Position numbers and translations under genes: made by a program. Below are positions 1-12,897 of a stretch of DNA of 64,000 nucleotides, piece by piece. This DNA is from Cotesia glomerata (taxonomy: Eukaryota; Arthropoda; Insecta; Hymenoptera; Braconidae). The DNA is taken from assembly GCF_020080835.1 (NCBI RefSeq), contig NC_058162.1:24769885-24833884 (forward strand), given 5' to 3'. Position 1 is the first letter of the stretch, and every line of letters starts with the position of its first letter. Under the pieces are notes generated by a model. It was not told the DNA's origin and did not search any database. It was given only the letters and a program-made list of their open reading frames with translations.

Positions 1-798
1 TGCTTTCATAGATAATGAAATTATGTTATATGTTACATGAAAATTTTGTTATATAACAAAAATTTATTGTTTTAACACATTAAGTTATGTGTAACTGGTT
101 CGGTTACGCATTGTAGGCGTTCAAAAATTCTTGCGGGGGCGTAAATAGAGATTACTCGGAAAATATTGGGCGTAGAAGAATTTTTTTAAGTGAAATTTTA
201 TGAGGAACAGTTTTAGAATGAGTTAAAGTTTTTGTAGGATGCATGGTTCAAAAATTACAGCTAGTTTTAACAACAAAATAATTTTTCCAAATTTTTCGTT
301 TGTATAATTTGAAGCCTATTATTAAATTGAACATATCTTCTAAAATATTGGTCATATGAAAAATTTTATTGATAGAAAAATTGTAAAATTAAAATTTTGA
401 CAACTTTTATATGAAACTTTTCTTATAAAATCAATGGCTCGAAAATTATAGCTATTTTAAAGATAATATAATTTTTCCAAATTTTTCATTTGTATAATTT
501 GAAGTTTGTTATTAAATTAGCCATATCTTCTAAAATATAGGTCCTACAAAAATTTTATTAATACAAAAATTGTTAAAATAAAAATTTTGACAACTTTTGT
601 ATAAAACATTTTTTTAAATTATTATTTCAAAAATTACAACCATTTTTACAATTTTGCAATTTTTTCAAAAAATTATTTATGAAATTTAAAGCCTATGATT
701 AAATTAGTCATATCTTTGAAAATATTGGGCTTATAAAAATTTATTGATACAAAAATTGTTCAAAATTAAATTCTCTACAACTTTTAAATAAAACTTTT
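1..798. repeat. Degenerate dispersed repeat, ACAACTTTTGTTC / GTTCAAAAGTTACAGCC family
   Basis: Diverged copies of a module about 170-195 bp long: 'gcctataattaaatt', 'catatcttctaaaatattgg', 'ttctacaacttttg', 'tctaaaatcaatggttcaaa', 'attacagccatttt'. The same module recurs throughout the window (for example 1690-2030, 4500-4720, 14460-14700, 15350-17000, 31190-33300), with no visible coding capacity. Confidence 0.7.
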
Positions 799-1372
799 TA
801 ACTTCCCGCTAAGAAAATTGAAAATTTTCAAAAATTGATCAAACTTAGATTTTGAATACAATTTGGACAGATTCGAACTGGTAGATTTTAAGAAATCTCA
901 AAAAAGTTACAAAAAAAATTTTTTTCAAATGTGGTTTTTTTGGAATAACTTTTAAACGGCTTTATGGATCGATTCCGAAGACTAATCAGCTTTTAACATC
1001 AAAAAACCGCGTTCATCGCCGCCAGTCCGGTCAAAATCGGTTGATTCGTTCGTGAGTTATCGTTGTCGAAAAAAAACCCAAAAAAGTGTTTTTTCAGAAT
1101 TACTTCAAAGTTTCTAATTCAATCAACTTAAGCTTAAGAATTATTTATGAGACTTAAAAAAATGCGTCCAATGCAGCCAATCGCGTAAAAATCGGTTGAT
1201 TCATTCAAAAGTTGTTGCGGTTTGAAAATTCAAAAATAGTGTTTCATTAAACTTCTATTAGATTTTTGAGCTCGAAGAGCTCAAAAACGTTATAAATGCA
1301 ATTTTGGGCGCTTAGGTATGGAATGAGCGGGGCAGAGATGACCTTTAGGGTCAACTGTTTTCCTAATTTTTT
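799..1372 (+). mobile_element. AACTTCCCGC element, copy 1 (internally deleted)
   Basis: Starts at the AACTTCCCGCTAAGAAAAT end and finishes at GGTCAACTGTTTTCCTAA. It matches copies at 42.5, 55.5 and 61.2 kb but lacks the block with the TG microsatellite. It keeps the GAGCTCGAAGAGCTC palindrome. No coding frame. Confidence 0.75.
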
Positions 1373-2030
1373 TTATGTAATTTGAAGCTTAAAAAATTCT
1401 ATTGATACCAAAATTGTTCAAAATTAAATTTTTGATATCTTTTATATCGATGTTCTAATTAGCAAATTGTCTAACTCCATTTTAGAAAATCTTCCATTAG
1501 TATGAAAAAATAATTGATTCAAAATTTATTATCACTTTAAAAAACCATTTAATATCATTAATATCTAATAGAGGTAAAATATTTTGGTTTAGATAATTCA
1601 AATAATTTATAATTGAACTATTGCTGTATCAAAATGTTAAAAAATCACCATCTAAAAAATGAGGAGTTAGACTAATTGCTAATTACACCGTCGATATGAA
1701 TCTTTTTTTTCTAAAATCAATGGTTCAAAAATTATAGCCATTTTAAAAATAATGTAATTTTTCGGATATTTTAAAGCCTATAATTAAATTATCCATATCT
1801 TTAAAAATATTTATTCTACAAAAATTTGTAGACATAAAAATAATTTAAAATTGAATTGCCTCCAAATTTTGTTTAAAAAATTTTTCTCTAAAACTAATAT
1901 CACAAAAGTTATAACTCTATAAAGAATGATTTATAAATTTAAAAAATCTAATTTAAATGTAGTACAAAAATGGGCATAACTTTTAAAAGAACAAATCGTA
2001 GTTTAATTTCTTAGAGAAACTATCGTGTGG
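1373..2030. repeat. Degenerate dispersed repeat and AT-rich filler
   Basis: More diverged pieces of the ACAACTTTTGTTC / TTACAGCC module, clearest at 1690-2020. The middle (1450-1680) has no recognisable structure. Confidence 0.5.
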
Positions 2031-2682
2031 GGTTTTTGCATATAATAATAGTTATGGTAAATGAATGTGTGTAAACGAATTAAACATGATTGTTAAGATG
2101 GCGTGGGAGTGGTATCTAGTGATGCAAGTTAAAGGACGATACGTTCACTTTCATGTCCTTCGGAAGGATGTAAATTGTAAAAGTAAATGCTATTTCACTT
2201 TTATGGGAACTCACGGTGTAATTATTTGATAATTAATAACTAATAATAACTTATTAGTAATTATTAATTAAAGGCGTTGGGAAAAGTTTTTCCTGGTAAT
2301 AAAATGGCATTCCGGTGCCACTGGTTTAAGATTTTATTTCTGAGTCAACTTGTCGAGGACTTGTTAATGCTGAAGAACGACATTATTGCCGGATTACTCG
2401 ATACCAATAAAAGTATTTACTCTTTTCATCGGGTTTGGCTACACAGGATATTTATGTATTATATACATATACATATACTAAGTTGCGAGAAAGATAGATT
2501 TATTGAGTCGCATTCCACGGTCTCGTTGACAATTTATTGTAACTTAACCGAGAGAAAATAATTGTTATTGTTACCGAGGAATATCAAATATCATTTTATG
2601 ATCTGGAATTCTAAAAAATTAAATAGATTTTTTTAAAAATTTATCTATACAGTATGAGATTATAATTAAATTGGTTGTATTT
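2031..2682. other. Unique intergenic DNA
   Basis: No gene seen. A 94-codon open frame at 2277-2561 begins with a non-ATG codon and resembles no family I know. Confidence 0.3.
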
Positions 2683-4494
2683 GGGGCATTCTAAATGACT
2701 AAAATTTTTTAATTTCTCTAATTCATTCTAATTCAGTCCTAATTTATTATTAAAAGTTTATATTTTACAAATTTGTAAAAAAATTTTTTTTAATCAATAA
2801 GAAAATCGATTTTTCTCTCCTAGTAACTTTTCGGCCGTACTAACTTGTATCCGGATCAAATGTTGTTTCAATAGTTTTAACAACAAATTCATTTTATGTT
2901 TGTTATTAACTAACATATTTATTATTATAGTTTTAAAAACAAATTTTTTTATGTTCGTTATTAATTAACACCTAAGTTTATCAAGATCGTGTTGTCAGCA
3001 TGCTAAATCCTTTATTTGTGTTTTTCAATGAGTTTTTTTTTAATTATCCTAAATAATTTATAGTTAAATATATAAACAATAATGTTTCTAAGGTTGAAAT
3101 AATATAAAAGTCTTTTTAATAAACAACTTGATGTAGACATTTTGTACTTGTCCCACCAGTCACAAATGCCTGTCCCACCAGTCAAAATAAAAACAAATTT
3201 TTTTAATTGTTTCTACGTAGGTAATCAGTTTAATTCTTCATAATATTGAATGTTTGTAGGATAAATTCACTATTGAGAGGGAAGTATTTTTTAAAAGTTT
3301 AGTGGTCGAACTGAAATTGGACTTTAAGTATACCTTTGGTAAGAGAGAAGGATTTTTCTTAGTCCCACCAGTCACACTCAGTCAAATAATAATTACGAGA
3401 AACTTAAAAAGTAATGGAGGTTTTTGACAAAGAGATGTTGTTAATTAGTTATTCCTCTATATGGGTGATTCTCTGTAAGGACGTCTTAAATCTGTACAAA
3501 ATTGTCCGACCAAATTATTTTTGATTTTATTAGAAAAAAAATTAACAAGGGCTACAAAACTATCAGCTTAATCATAATCAATAAACAGCCGAATTAATTT
3601 TTGCTTTTTCGATATTTGTGTATCTTTTGCCATATAACATGACAGGGTACTGTTTTTTTTTTTTTTTTAACAAATTGAGAACAATCAAGCAAACTATTTC
3701 AATACATTCAACTTTTCAAGTTCTCAATGAATGTTTACATTAATTAGAATAACATTAAAACTTATGGATCCAATTTTATAAATAAATTATAAATAAAAAT
3801 AGCTGCCAGGAGACTGAGTTTTAAAGTGGCCCAGAAACATATTTCCAGCACAAACGGTGCTTTGACACTAAATAAAATGGCGATAAAGCGCTAACAGCCC
3901 TATGGTTATTAACTTAAGGCTAGTTAGATCCTTATAAATCTTACAAAAGGTAAAATAACACGCTGGATTTTTTTTTTTTGGCTTTGAACTTCTGGCAGGG
4001 GACTGATCTTAGAATGCCTGGGACAAACTTTGGTTTAATGAATTTAATGAAACAAATTAATTTTCGGTACTTTTTATTGAAGAAGATTGTTAGTTAACTA
4101 ATTAAGTTTATAAACATTATGGACCAAATTATATATTATGAACGAATAACTTAAAATTTAATCTTAAAGTTCTAATTTTGGGAATGGGACAGCCCAGGGG
4201 ACTGATATTTCGGTGGTTTACGAATTTATAGCAAAAAAACCAAAATTTATTTCATTTTAATTTTCAATGCTCCAAATAGAAATGTTTTTTTACTTTCGTA
4301 ATAAAATTTTTTTCGAAACAAAATAACAATTTTTCTAATAAAAAAATGCCTGGGACAGCAAAAAACATCCTTACAGAGAATCACCCATATTATAAGATAA
4401 ATTTCACTATAGTATAAGTTTCAGTCACACAATTATAGCTTATAATTGATGGAATTCCAGAGTCAAATTTGCCACGAGTCACTATGAAATGCCG
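2683..4494 (+). mobile_element. GGGGCATTCC element, copy 1, with a nested MITE
   Basis: Begins GGGGCATTCT and ends ATGAAATGCCGC, diverged terminal inverted repeats of the family whose best ends are GGGGCATTCCAT and ATGGAATGCCCC. The body carries the marker phrase TCCCACCAGTCAC several times. Copies at 12.9, 13.8 and 55.0 kb are about 0.9 kb; this one is longer only because of the MITE at 3462-4387. No coding frame, so non-autonomous. Confidence 0.8.
3462..4387. mobile_element. Mariner-like MITE with 21-bp inverted ends and TA duplication
   Basis: Ends are TGGGTGATTCTCTGTAAGGA and its reverse complement. Comparison with the uninterrupted copy at about 13680 shows that the insertion site CTATATTATAAG gained only a second TA (3460-3461 and 4388-4389). 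TA target choice is the Tc1/mariner hallmark. It is 926 bp with no transposase frame. Confidence 0.8.
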
Positions 4495-5430
4495 CTAAAA
4501 ATTTTCCAAAAAAAAAAATTTTTTTTGGATATTTTGAAGCCTATACTTAAATTTGTAATATATTGAAAAATATTCATCCTAAAAAAATTTTTATGGAAAC
4601 CATAAATATTCTAGATTCAATTTCCTACAACTTTTGTTTGAAACTTTTTTTTCTAAACTCAATAGTTCAAGAGAAAAAAATTTAAAAAAAAGTTAAAATT
4701 GAAATGGAAATTTTTTATAAATTTAATTAAGCAAGCGCAATGAGTTTTTTCGATAAAATCTCAGCACCGAGACTTTAAATGAGGTAATAAAATATACGAC
4801 GTAGTGATAGATGGGTTCGAGAATAAATACTTAAGGAGATTTATATATACGAGCACATTTATTTTAAAAATGTTTAAAATTTGGGCGGCTTTCACGAGGC
4901 GAAATTTAGCTCGAGGAATAGAGTGAGCAAAAAGTTAATTAATAACGTAAAGCTTAAATTTCAGATTCGAAAGGTTGAGATTCAAAGATCTGAGACAAAG
5001 AGATCGGATTTACTTACGGCTTACAAGAAGTCAAGATCTGGGATAAGCGGTAATTATATCGGAATTTTTAGATTTATCGAGTACCGAGATTGGAATCGAG
5101 CGTGAGATATTAGACGACAAAAAACGAGAAAGTCTTTCCGGATCCATCTTTTTTGCCGCCAAGTGGTTTTAACAGTCAGATTGATGTTTTTGTGCGCCTA
5201 CCGATTTTACGGGTTAGTGATTTATAAAAGTTCGCCGGGTTTTTTAACGTGTTTACGTTATGTGAAACAAATTTACAGGAAAAAATTATCGGGTCAAAAA
5301 GAAACTTTTTTTTTTTTACTCAGGAAAATATTTATAGACATTTGGTATAAATATATAATTTTCTATTAATTGTTACTTTTAACAACTCAAAAATTGGGAA
5401 CAAATTTTATAAATCTGTACCTCAAATAAT
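4495..5430. other. Degenerate repeat (to about 4720), then unique DNA
   Basis: The first part is a TTACAGCC-type repeat fragment. From 4720 to 5430 I see no repeat. Open frames at 4881-5105 and 5163-5369 start at non-ATG codons and are not recognisable proteins. Confidence 0.3.
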
Positions 5431-6225
5431 AATCCACCGAATGCAATAATTTGTATTAGAATATGAAGAGTATAATAAGCTTTAGATCTCCATAAAATTT
5501 GAAATAATTCGGACAGTTAGTTTTGGAGTTATCGCGAAAATATGATCCGTACAGAAAGAATTGTGCGGATTTACGGAGTCAATATCTTTGTAAGTCGGAA
5601 AGTAATCAACAGATTGTTAAAATTTCTTCTAGGGTCTCAAGAGTATTATAATTTTAAAATCTCCACAAAATTTGAAATAATTCGGATAATTACTTTTGAA
5701 GTTATTGCGAAAAAACGATCCGTACTGAAAGAATTGTGCGGATGTACGGAGTCAATATCTCGGAAACTAATCAAATAATTAAAAAAATTCTTTCAACAAT
5801 CTCAATGGTAGTAAAAAACTAACAGTTTTACAAAATTTGAAAACAATTGAACAATTAGTTCAAAAGTTATTGCAAAAAAGATTGTTAGACTATAATTTTA
5901 CATCTTTGTAAGTCGGAAAGTAGTCAACGGATTATAAAAATTTCTTCTAAAGTCTCAAGTGTATTTTAAGCTTAAGATCTCCATAAAATTTGAAATAATT
6001 TGAACAATTAGTTTAGAAGCTATCGCGAAAAAACGATCCGTACAGAAAGAATTGTGCGGATGTACGGAGTCAATATCTCAGAAACGAATCTACCGATTTG
6101 AAAAATTCTTTTACTAATTTCAATAGTATTAAAAAACTAACAGTTTTACGAAATTTGAAAACAATTGAACAATTGGTTCAAAAGTTATTGCAAAAAAGAT
6201 TGTTAGACTATAATATTGCATCCAG
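5430..6225 (+). repeat. Dimeric tandem repeat, about 322-bp period (GATCCGTACAG repeat), locus 1
   Basis: Two related sub-units of about 160 bp alternate. One has GAAAAAACGATCCGTACAG and AATTGTGCGGATGTACGG, the other AACAGTTTTACAAAATTTG and AAAAAAGATTGTTAGAC. 'tcggaaagtaatcaac' recurs at 5597 and 5919. The same array is at 34.19-35.07 kb. CCGTACA and TGTACGG in the first sub-unit can pair as a stem. Confidence 0.75.
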
Positions 6226-7329
6226 ATTAAAAAATTGATTAATAAATATTTGCTACTTAAAGTGAAACCATACTTTTCAACACATTAAATTAAAAAACCA
6301 ACAAATGAAAATAAAGTTATAAAATATGACTCCAGGTTTCCTGTAATTATCCAAATTATTAATAACTACACGACCAATCAACCAAAAAAAGAATAGAGCT
6401 AAGCACGTGGTAGCATCCGGAAGACATAAAACAGACAAGTCCAGGGAACATTAAAAGCATGGGGTCTCCTCTATCGACGTGGAATTGTACTCGACGTAAG
6501 GAACGGCTTATAATACACATATGCATTCAGGCGGAGAACTTAATTTATGTGGGAGTTTCTGCATATCGAAAGGCACTACGTCTATCGAGATACAGACATA
6601 GATATTGAATAAGCAGAGATACTGTGTGGTACGCCAGTAATAGTAATAGTTATAGTAAGTACGTTTTATCATGGGACACGCTTATTCACGCTACAAGTCC
6701 CCTTCATTTTCTTAAACGCGTTCTTATTCGCGTTCCGCTCTGAATCTCAACACATTCACATCCTTCACTTATAGCTATAACTAAACACGAAATATATAAA
6801 TATAAATACTAAATACTCGTAATATCGTGCCAATGTTCAGCTATTTTAATCACTTATTTACGATGTCCTTTCTATTCAATACTAAAAAATCCCTTTAATT
6901 CTAATTGTTTAATTTCTCGTATCTTTGATAACAATTTGTTTTTTCATAAATAATTCGCTGCAATGGTTACCGTTTACGCACGATTAACTCCACGTAGGCA
7001 CGACGTTGTTTTTACATGGAATATTTATTTAATAATTTTTTTACTTTCCGTAAATTTAAAACTAACGAGTTCTGTCTTTTCTTTTATTTTTATTTATTTA
7101 TTTAATGTCTAATTCACTCTTACCTTTATTTAAATCCAGGATAATTCTGACCGGTTGTTATGTACTTTCACTTGTGTACTGAGTACAGAGGACTCTCTAT
7201 GTACTCTGCTGCTAATGCTGCTTTAATGTCGCTGTAAATATGTACTTTTGTTCTTCTTGTTACTTCTTCATGATCTGAAAAAAATTACATTGTTAATGAA
7301 TTTTTTTTTTTTTTAAAATGTTATTTAAT
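6226..7329. other. Unique intergenic DNA
   Basis: Less AT-rich at 6380-6760, with no open frame of note and no recognised RNA gene. No repeat relationship to the rest of the window was seen. Confidence 0.3.
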
Positions 7330-7775
7330 AAAATAATATGAAAATTTATGTAACAGATATTTGATAATTTCAAAAAATTTTTCAACAAATAAATTATGGC
7401 AAAAGTAGAAAAAAAAATTGACATGTAAAAATTTAAAAAAATAAAAAATGCAATTTTTTAAAAATAATTTTTTTGTTAAAAAAAATTAAAAAATGATTTA
7501 GTGACTTCTAACTTTAATGCCATTGAAATAGTACCTTGTGATTATTTAGCTAATTTTTTGATGACATTAAAGTTAGCAGTCATTAGAGAATTTTTTAATT
7601 TTTTTTAACAAAAAAATTTATTTTTAACAAAATAATTTATTTTTAAAAAATTGCATTTTTAATTTTTTAAAAATTCTACATGTCAATTTTGTTTATATTT
7701 TTTTTTTTGCCATAATTTATTTGTTAAAAAAAATTTTTAAAATGATTAAATCTGCTAAATTTATCATCATAATTT
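7330..7775. repeat. AT-rich foldback (inverted repeat) around 7545
   Basis: Left arm motifs 'aacagatatttgataattt', 'gacatgtaaaaattta', 'tgacttctaactttaatgcca' reappear in reverse complement as 'tgacattaaagttagcagtca', 'aattctacatgtcaattt', 'aaaatgattaaatctgct'. Arms are about 190 bp with mismatches. Similar arms recur at 8336-8490 and 9410-9790, so this is a dispersed family. Confidence 0.6.
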
Positions 7776-9990
7776 TTTGTTGAAAATTAAGTACTTAATT
7801 TTTATTTTTTTTTCAATTTTCATTGTCAATTTTTTTTTTTAATTTTTATTATAATTTATAAAATTTTTTAGATATTTCTTTATAATGTTAGATTTTTTTT
7901 TGTATTTAATGTTTGGATTTAAGATTGTAAACTTCATATTTAATTTTCTCTGAATTTGTCACCAAAAAATAAGTAAATAAAAAACATGATAAAATAATTT
8001 AATTATTGTAAATAATAAAAATACCTGATAAAAATAACTTGTTACACAATTAAAGATTTTTTTAAATTTTTTGTATCTAATTTTTTTGAATAAAAATTTT
8101 TTATTAAAATTAAAACTTTTTCAGAATTTGTAAAAAAATAAAAATGTATAAATTAGCAAATTAAAAAAAAATAATCAATATTAATTAAATAAATAATTAT
8201 TATAATTAAAAAAAAATACCTTATGAAAATAAACTATTAAAAATTTAAGAAATGATAATACACTTGACAATTTCTTGGATTTCTTGAAAAATAAATAATT
8301 TACAAAAAAAAATATTGAAATACGGCGTCCAAAATATGAAAATTAATTTAGCAGATATTTAATAATTTAAAAAATTTTTCTAATAAATAAACTACTGGAT
8401 AAAAAATTGAGAAAAAAAATTGACATTTAGAAAATTTAATAAATTAAAAATGCAATTTTTCAAAAAAAATTTTTCGAAATAAATTTTTTTGTCAAATAAA
8501 ATTACAAAATATTTAAAATTCATTTTAATTATTCTTCATACTAAATTTGTCGAAGAAAATAAAAAAATTCATTTTTCTTCGGACAAATTCAACATTCAAA
8601 ATTTTCTAATAAAAATTCTGAATTTCCGTCAAAACTTTTTAAAGATATGTAAAACAAATTTTAACTTAAGTAACAAATTAATAAAATAAAAATTTTATCA
8701 TAAAAAAATAACAATTAAAATTTAATAATCAACTAATAATTTTTGACATTTTTGGTTAACCATTGTTACTGCCGGTAAATCTTGCGGTGACATTTTATTT
8801 ACATATTTTTGGTGTCTATAATATTATAAATGCGAAAAAAATTATAATAATTAAAAATTTACTAATTTTAAATAAACTAAACGCGTGGCAGTCAATAATT
8901 GTTTATAAAATACTCTAAAAATCAACGAGCGAAGTATACTACGTCATACAACCAAGCTTTCTGTCCGCCATTTTGTTTTAATTCAAAATCGATACTGACG
9001 TATCGATATATTTTTGAATTTCAAATTTCGAGTTCGATACTTCGATACTCAATCAAAGATGGCCGTCGCGCGTCTAACGGATCTTCGGATCTTCGAGAAG
9101 TAAATACGTCGGTTGTTTATTTTTATTTTGTGAATATTAAAAAATATTAAATGTAATTGTATTTTATACTTTTTTCAAAAATTTATTCATTAGTGATTTA
9201 AAAATAATTAAAATGGCTGACAATAATATTTTAGAAGTATTTTTATGAAAATTTTTCAGAATTAACCTTCAATTTTTTTGAGATTTTATAAAAAAAAAGT
9301 AAGTATTTTTTTTTCAATTTAAATAATTATTTAATTAATTATAAAATAAATTTTTCTACAATAAATATTAAAAAAAAAAAAAAAATTGATGACATTAAAA
9401 TTGGTTGTCAAAACTTTTTAATTTTTTTTTTTTTCAAACAAATTTCTTCCAAAAAATTATTTAAAAAAAAAATTGCATTTTTAATTTTTTTAAATTTCTA
9501 AATATCAATTTTTTTCCTCAATTTTTTGTATGATATTAAAGTTAGCAGTCACTTAACAATTTTTTAATTTTATTTAACAAAAAAATTTGTCCCAAAAAAT
9601 TATATTTAAAAAATTGCATTTTTTATTTTTTTAAATTTTCACGTCAATTTTTTTTATAATTTTTTCTGTCATAATTTATTTGTTATAGAATTTTAAAAAT
9701 TAATAAATATATTTATGCTAAATTCATTTTTATCTTTTTTGTTGCCATAATTTTTTAGTCAAAATTATTATTAAAATTATCGAATATCTGCTAAATTAAT
9801 TTTAATAAAAAATTGCCAGATCTGAAAATTTTTTAAAAAATAAATTTCGATAATTTCATAAAATATCGAAATTTATAATTAAAAATATTTTTTTTTAAGT
9901 AATTAATTATTTATAAAAAACAAAAAAATTTTTAAATATCTTTTAGTTTAATTACTTTAATTTTAAGGGAATTTTTTTTTTTTTTTTTTT
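7776..9990. repeat. Extremely AT-rich DNA with pieces of the same foldback family
   Basis: Arms related to the 7330-7775 foldback sit at about 8336-8490 and, inverted, at 9410-9790. Between them, 8885-9230 is the only part with normal GC. No gene is supported; the open frames at 8489-8689 and 8899-9150 are low-complexity or non-ATG. Confidence 0.45.
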
Positions 9991-10719
9991 TATAAATCTA
10001 CAATCTAATTAAGTATGTTGATGTTTTACAGAACAAACTCCCTCACAGTAAGTTACACAAGCGTAATTATGGAAATCATTAGCGATTGTCAGAGCTGCAT
10101 CAGTTTCTCCGCTAGTTACACGATATACGGTACATGCATTATTATAATACGGACATAGAGTATCGAGTCAAATGGGAATGTACGATGTTCAATGGACTGT
10201 CTACTGTCCACTTGTCAGCATGATTGCCAGGATTCTGTTTCCTGTATATTTTATGCTTTTTTTACTTTTATTGGATTGGACTTTTATGTAAATCAATAGG
10301 ACAAAGTATACAGGAATTCACTCCAATTTCTAATCGACAAATTTCAATTAGAAAAGTCAGTAAGTAAACAGTTTTATTTTATAGTAAGTTAGTAAGTAAG
10401 TGGCTGTAATTTTTAGACTATTAATTTTATAGAAAATTTTTTTATACAAAAGTTACAGATAATTTAATGTTCTACAATTTTTATTTTAATAAAACATATT
10501 TTTCTATTTAGTTGTTTTTAAAAGTTACAGCCATTTTTTATATATCTTGAACCAAATTCATATTTTTCAGAAATTTTAAATTTCTGCTTGCATTTAGTGA
10601 CTGTACTTTTGAACAAATGGTTTTTGTTTAGTGAAATTTAGTGTCATTACAAAGGTCTTGACTTGAATTTGTGCCTTTTCAAGGTTTCATATCATTCTCA
10701 CTAATAGTTAATTTATGAT
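9991..10719. other. Unique intergenic DNA
   Basis: A less AT-rich stretch at 10020-10330, then AT-rich DNA with repeat-like TTACAG phrases at 10440-10560. Splice-like words flank a 16-base segment near 10031-10047, too short to call. Confidence 0.3.
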
Positions 10720-11862
10720 GATAAGTATTTAGGCTGCATTCGAAAATTCTCTATCTCTAGATACATAATTAAGAAATGACATTGTATCTTGTAAACTATT
10801 GACATTTTTAAAGAAATAAGCTCACCCCGATATTATACTCATCGAGACCTTTCACTTGAGTACCTACATCAATTTTTTCATATATTTATATATTTGTATA
10901 TTTCACAAATACCATATATATAAAATATATAAAAAATGTCATGTGGGTACTTAAATGAAAGGTCTCGATGAGTGTAACATTAAAATGAGTTTATATCTTA
11001 AAAAATGTCAATAATTAAGAAATGACCTTGTAACTTGTGAACTATTGAGATTTTTAAAGAAATAAGCTCATCCCGATGTTACACTCATCGAGACCTTTCA
11101 TTTGAGTACCCACATCAATTTTTCGTATATTTTATATATTTATATATTTCACAAATATCATATATATAAAATATATAAAAAATGTCATGTGGGTACTTAA
11201 ATGAAAGGTCTCGATGAGTGTAACATTAAAATGAGTTTATATCTTAAAATATGTCAATAATTAAGAAATGACCTTGTATCTTGTCAACTATTGACATTTT
11301 TAAAGATATAAGCTCACCTCGACGTTACAATCATCGAGACCTTTCATTTGAGTACCTTCATCAATTTTTCATATATTTTATATATTTATATATTCCACGA
11401 ATACCATATATATAAAATATATAAAAAAATCCATGTGGTCACTCAAATGAAAGTTCTCGATGAGTGTAACATCGTAATGCGTTTATATCTTAAAAAATGT
11501 CAATAATTAAGAAATGACCTTGTATTTTGTCAACTATTGACATTTTTAAAGATATAAGCTCACCCTGACGTTACACTCATCGAGACCTTTCATTTGAGTA
11601 CCTATATCAATTTTTCATATATTTTATATATTTATATATTCCACAAATACCATATGTATAAAATATATAAAAAATTCCATGTGGGTACTCAAATGAAAGG
11701 TCTTGATGAGTGTAACATCGGGATGAGCTTATATCTTTAAAAACGTCAATATTGAAGAAAATACAGTACAATTTAACAAAAGTCATTATTTAATGACGCA
11801 AAATTTTATTTCTTTATATTACACAAGTCACAACAGTCACATAGTGACTGCAAGGTTGCTAG
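10720..11862 (+). mobile_element. Helitron-like element with tandem palindromic core, copy 1
   Basis: The left end GATAAGTATTTAGGCTG is shared with the inverted copy at 58.93-59.82 kb. The right end has a hairpin CAGTCACATAGTGACTG, 8 bases, then CTAG followed by T, which fits a Helitron 3' end (hairpin, CTRR, then T). The core is four tandem units of about 240 bp, each an inverted repeat: ATCGAGACCTTTCATTTGAG ... a TATATA centre ... CTCAAATGAAAGGTCTCGAT. No Rep/helicase coding, so non-autonomous. The Helitron 5' TC is not seen, so class is tentative. Confidence 0.6.
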
Positions 11863-12592
11863 TTAAAAATTATCTAAGCAAATTAGGTACTTAGAAATTT
11901 GTAGCGCTTATATAACAGCAATAAAATTTGAACGGCAAATAATAAAATAACTTAATCAAAATGCTGTAAAAAAATTATTAGTATAAATTGTTGAAGTAAT
12001 TTTAAATTAGTAGAGAATTAAAAGTAAATAGTAATTTAATTGAAAATAATGAAATTAGTAGGAAGTACTAAAACTATAGTATTTATCCAGTAGCGAAAAA
12101 ATTTTTTTCCTCGGAGTAATAAATCATATGATATTAGTATAAGTATAAAATATATAGATTTGCTAATACGCAACATTATAAAATAATTATTAATGTATTG
12201 AATAATAAAAGTCAGCTTTATAAAATCGAGTGAATGTTTGAAAGTATGACATAAACTTTTTTTTCGCATGAGATTTACATCCGTAAAAAATTAAAACCTG
12301 CTCTATTAACTATTTTATCTTTATTTTTATAATGAGTGTTTTACACTTGCGATAACAATTATGTAGCGCTGACATTTCAGTAAAAACTTATTTGGTATAA
12401 AGATTATTTATTGTTTTGAATAATTTATTTAAGTGAGGTAACGTTTTTTAATAAAGGGGCCGCTAATTACACGTTACACAAGTACCCTTGCTTATGTTTA
12501 GAAAAAATACTTATCATTTTTTATTATGATCAAGTTGTGGAAAATTTTATTCAACTTTTAATTAAAAAAAAAAAAAAAAAAAAAAAAAAGAC
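11863..12592. other. Unique intergenic DNA ending in a poly-A run
   Basis: No gene or repeat recognised. A run of about 25 A lies at 12566-12590. The reverse-strand open frame at 12036-12269 has no recognisable content. Confidence 0.3.
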
Positions 12593-12897
12593 TAATAAAG
12601 TATAAAAAGTAGCACTTTAAAAATAGCTATATCTCCTAAAATACTGACTCTAGAAAAAAAAGTTTTGAACAAAAGTTGTAAAGAAAAAAATTTTGAATAA
12701 CTTTTGTTGGAATATTTTTTTCCAAAAATCAATAATTTTGGGAATATAGCTGTTTTTAGTGTAATTTTGAATTTCAAAGTCTTGAAAGGTATATTTGATA
12801 TGCAAAATATAATACTAATATAACTTTTGAACTATGGGTTGTAAAAAGAAAATTTTTTAATCAAAAGTATAAAGAAATTTTATTTCAAACAACTTTT
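12593..12897. repeat. Degenerate TTACAGCC-type dispersed repeat
   Basis: Inverted and direct phrases 'aacttttgttgg', 'atatctcctaaaatac' of the window-wide module. Confidence 0.5.

Noticed and set aside
10028..10050. Splice-like words TTTTACAG and CACAGTAAGT around a 16-base segment
   Set aside because: Too short for an exon and not linked to any reading frame.
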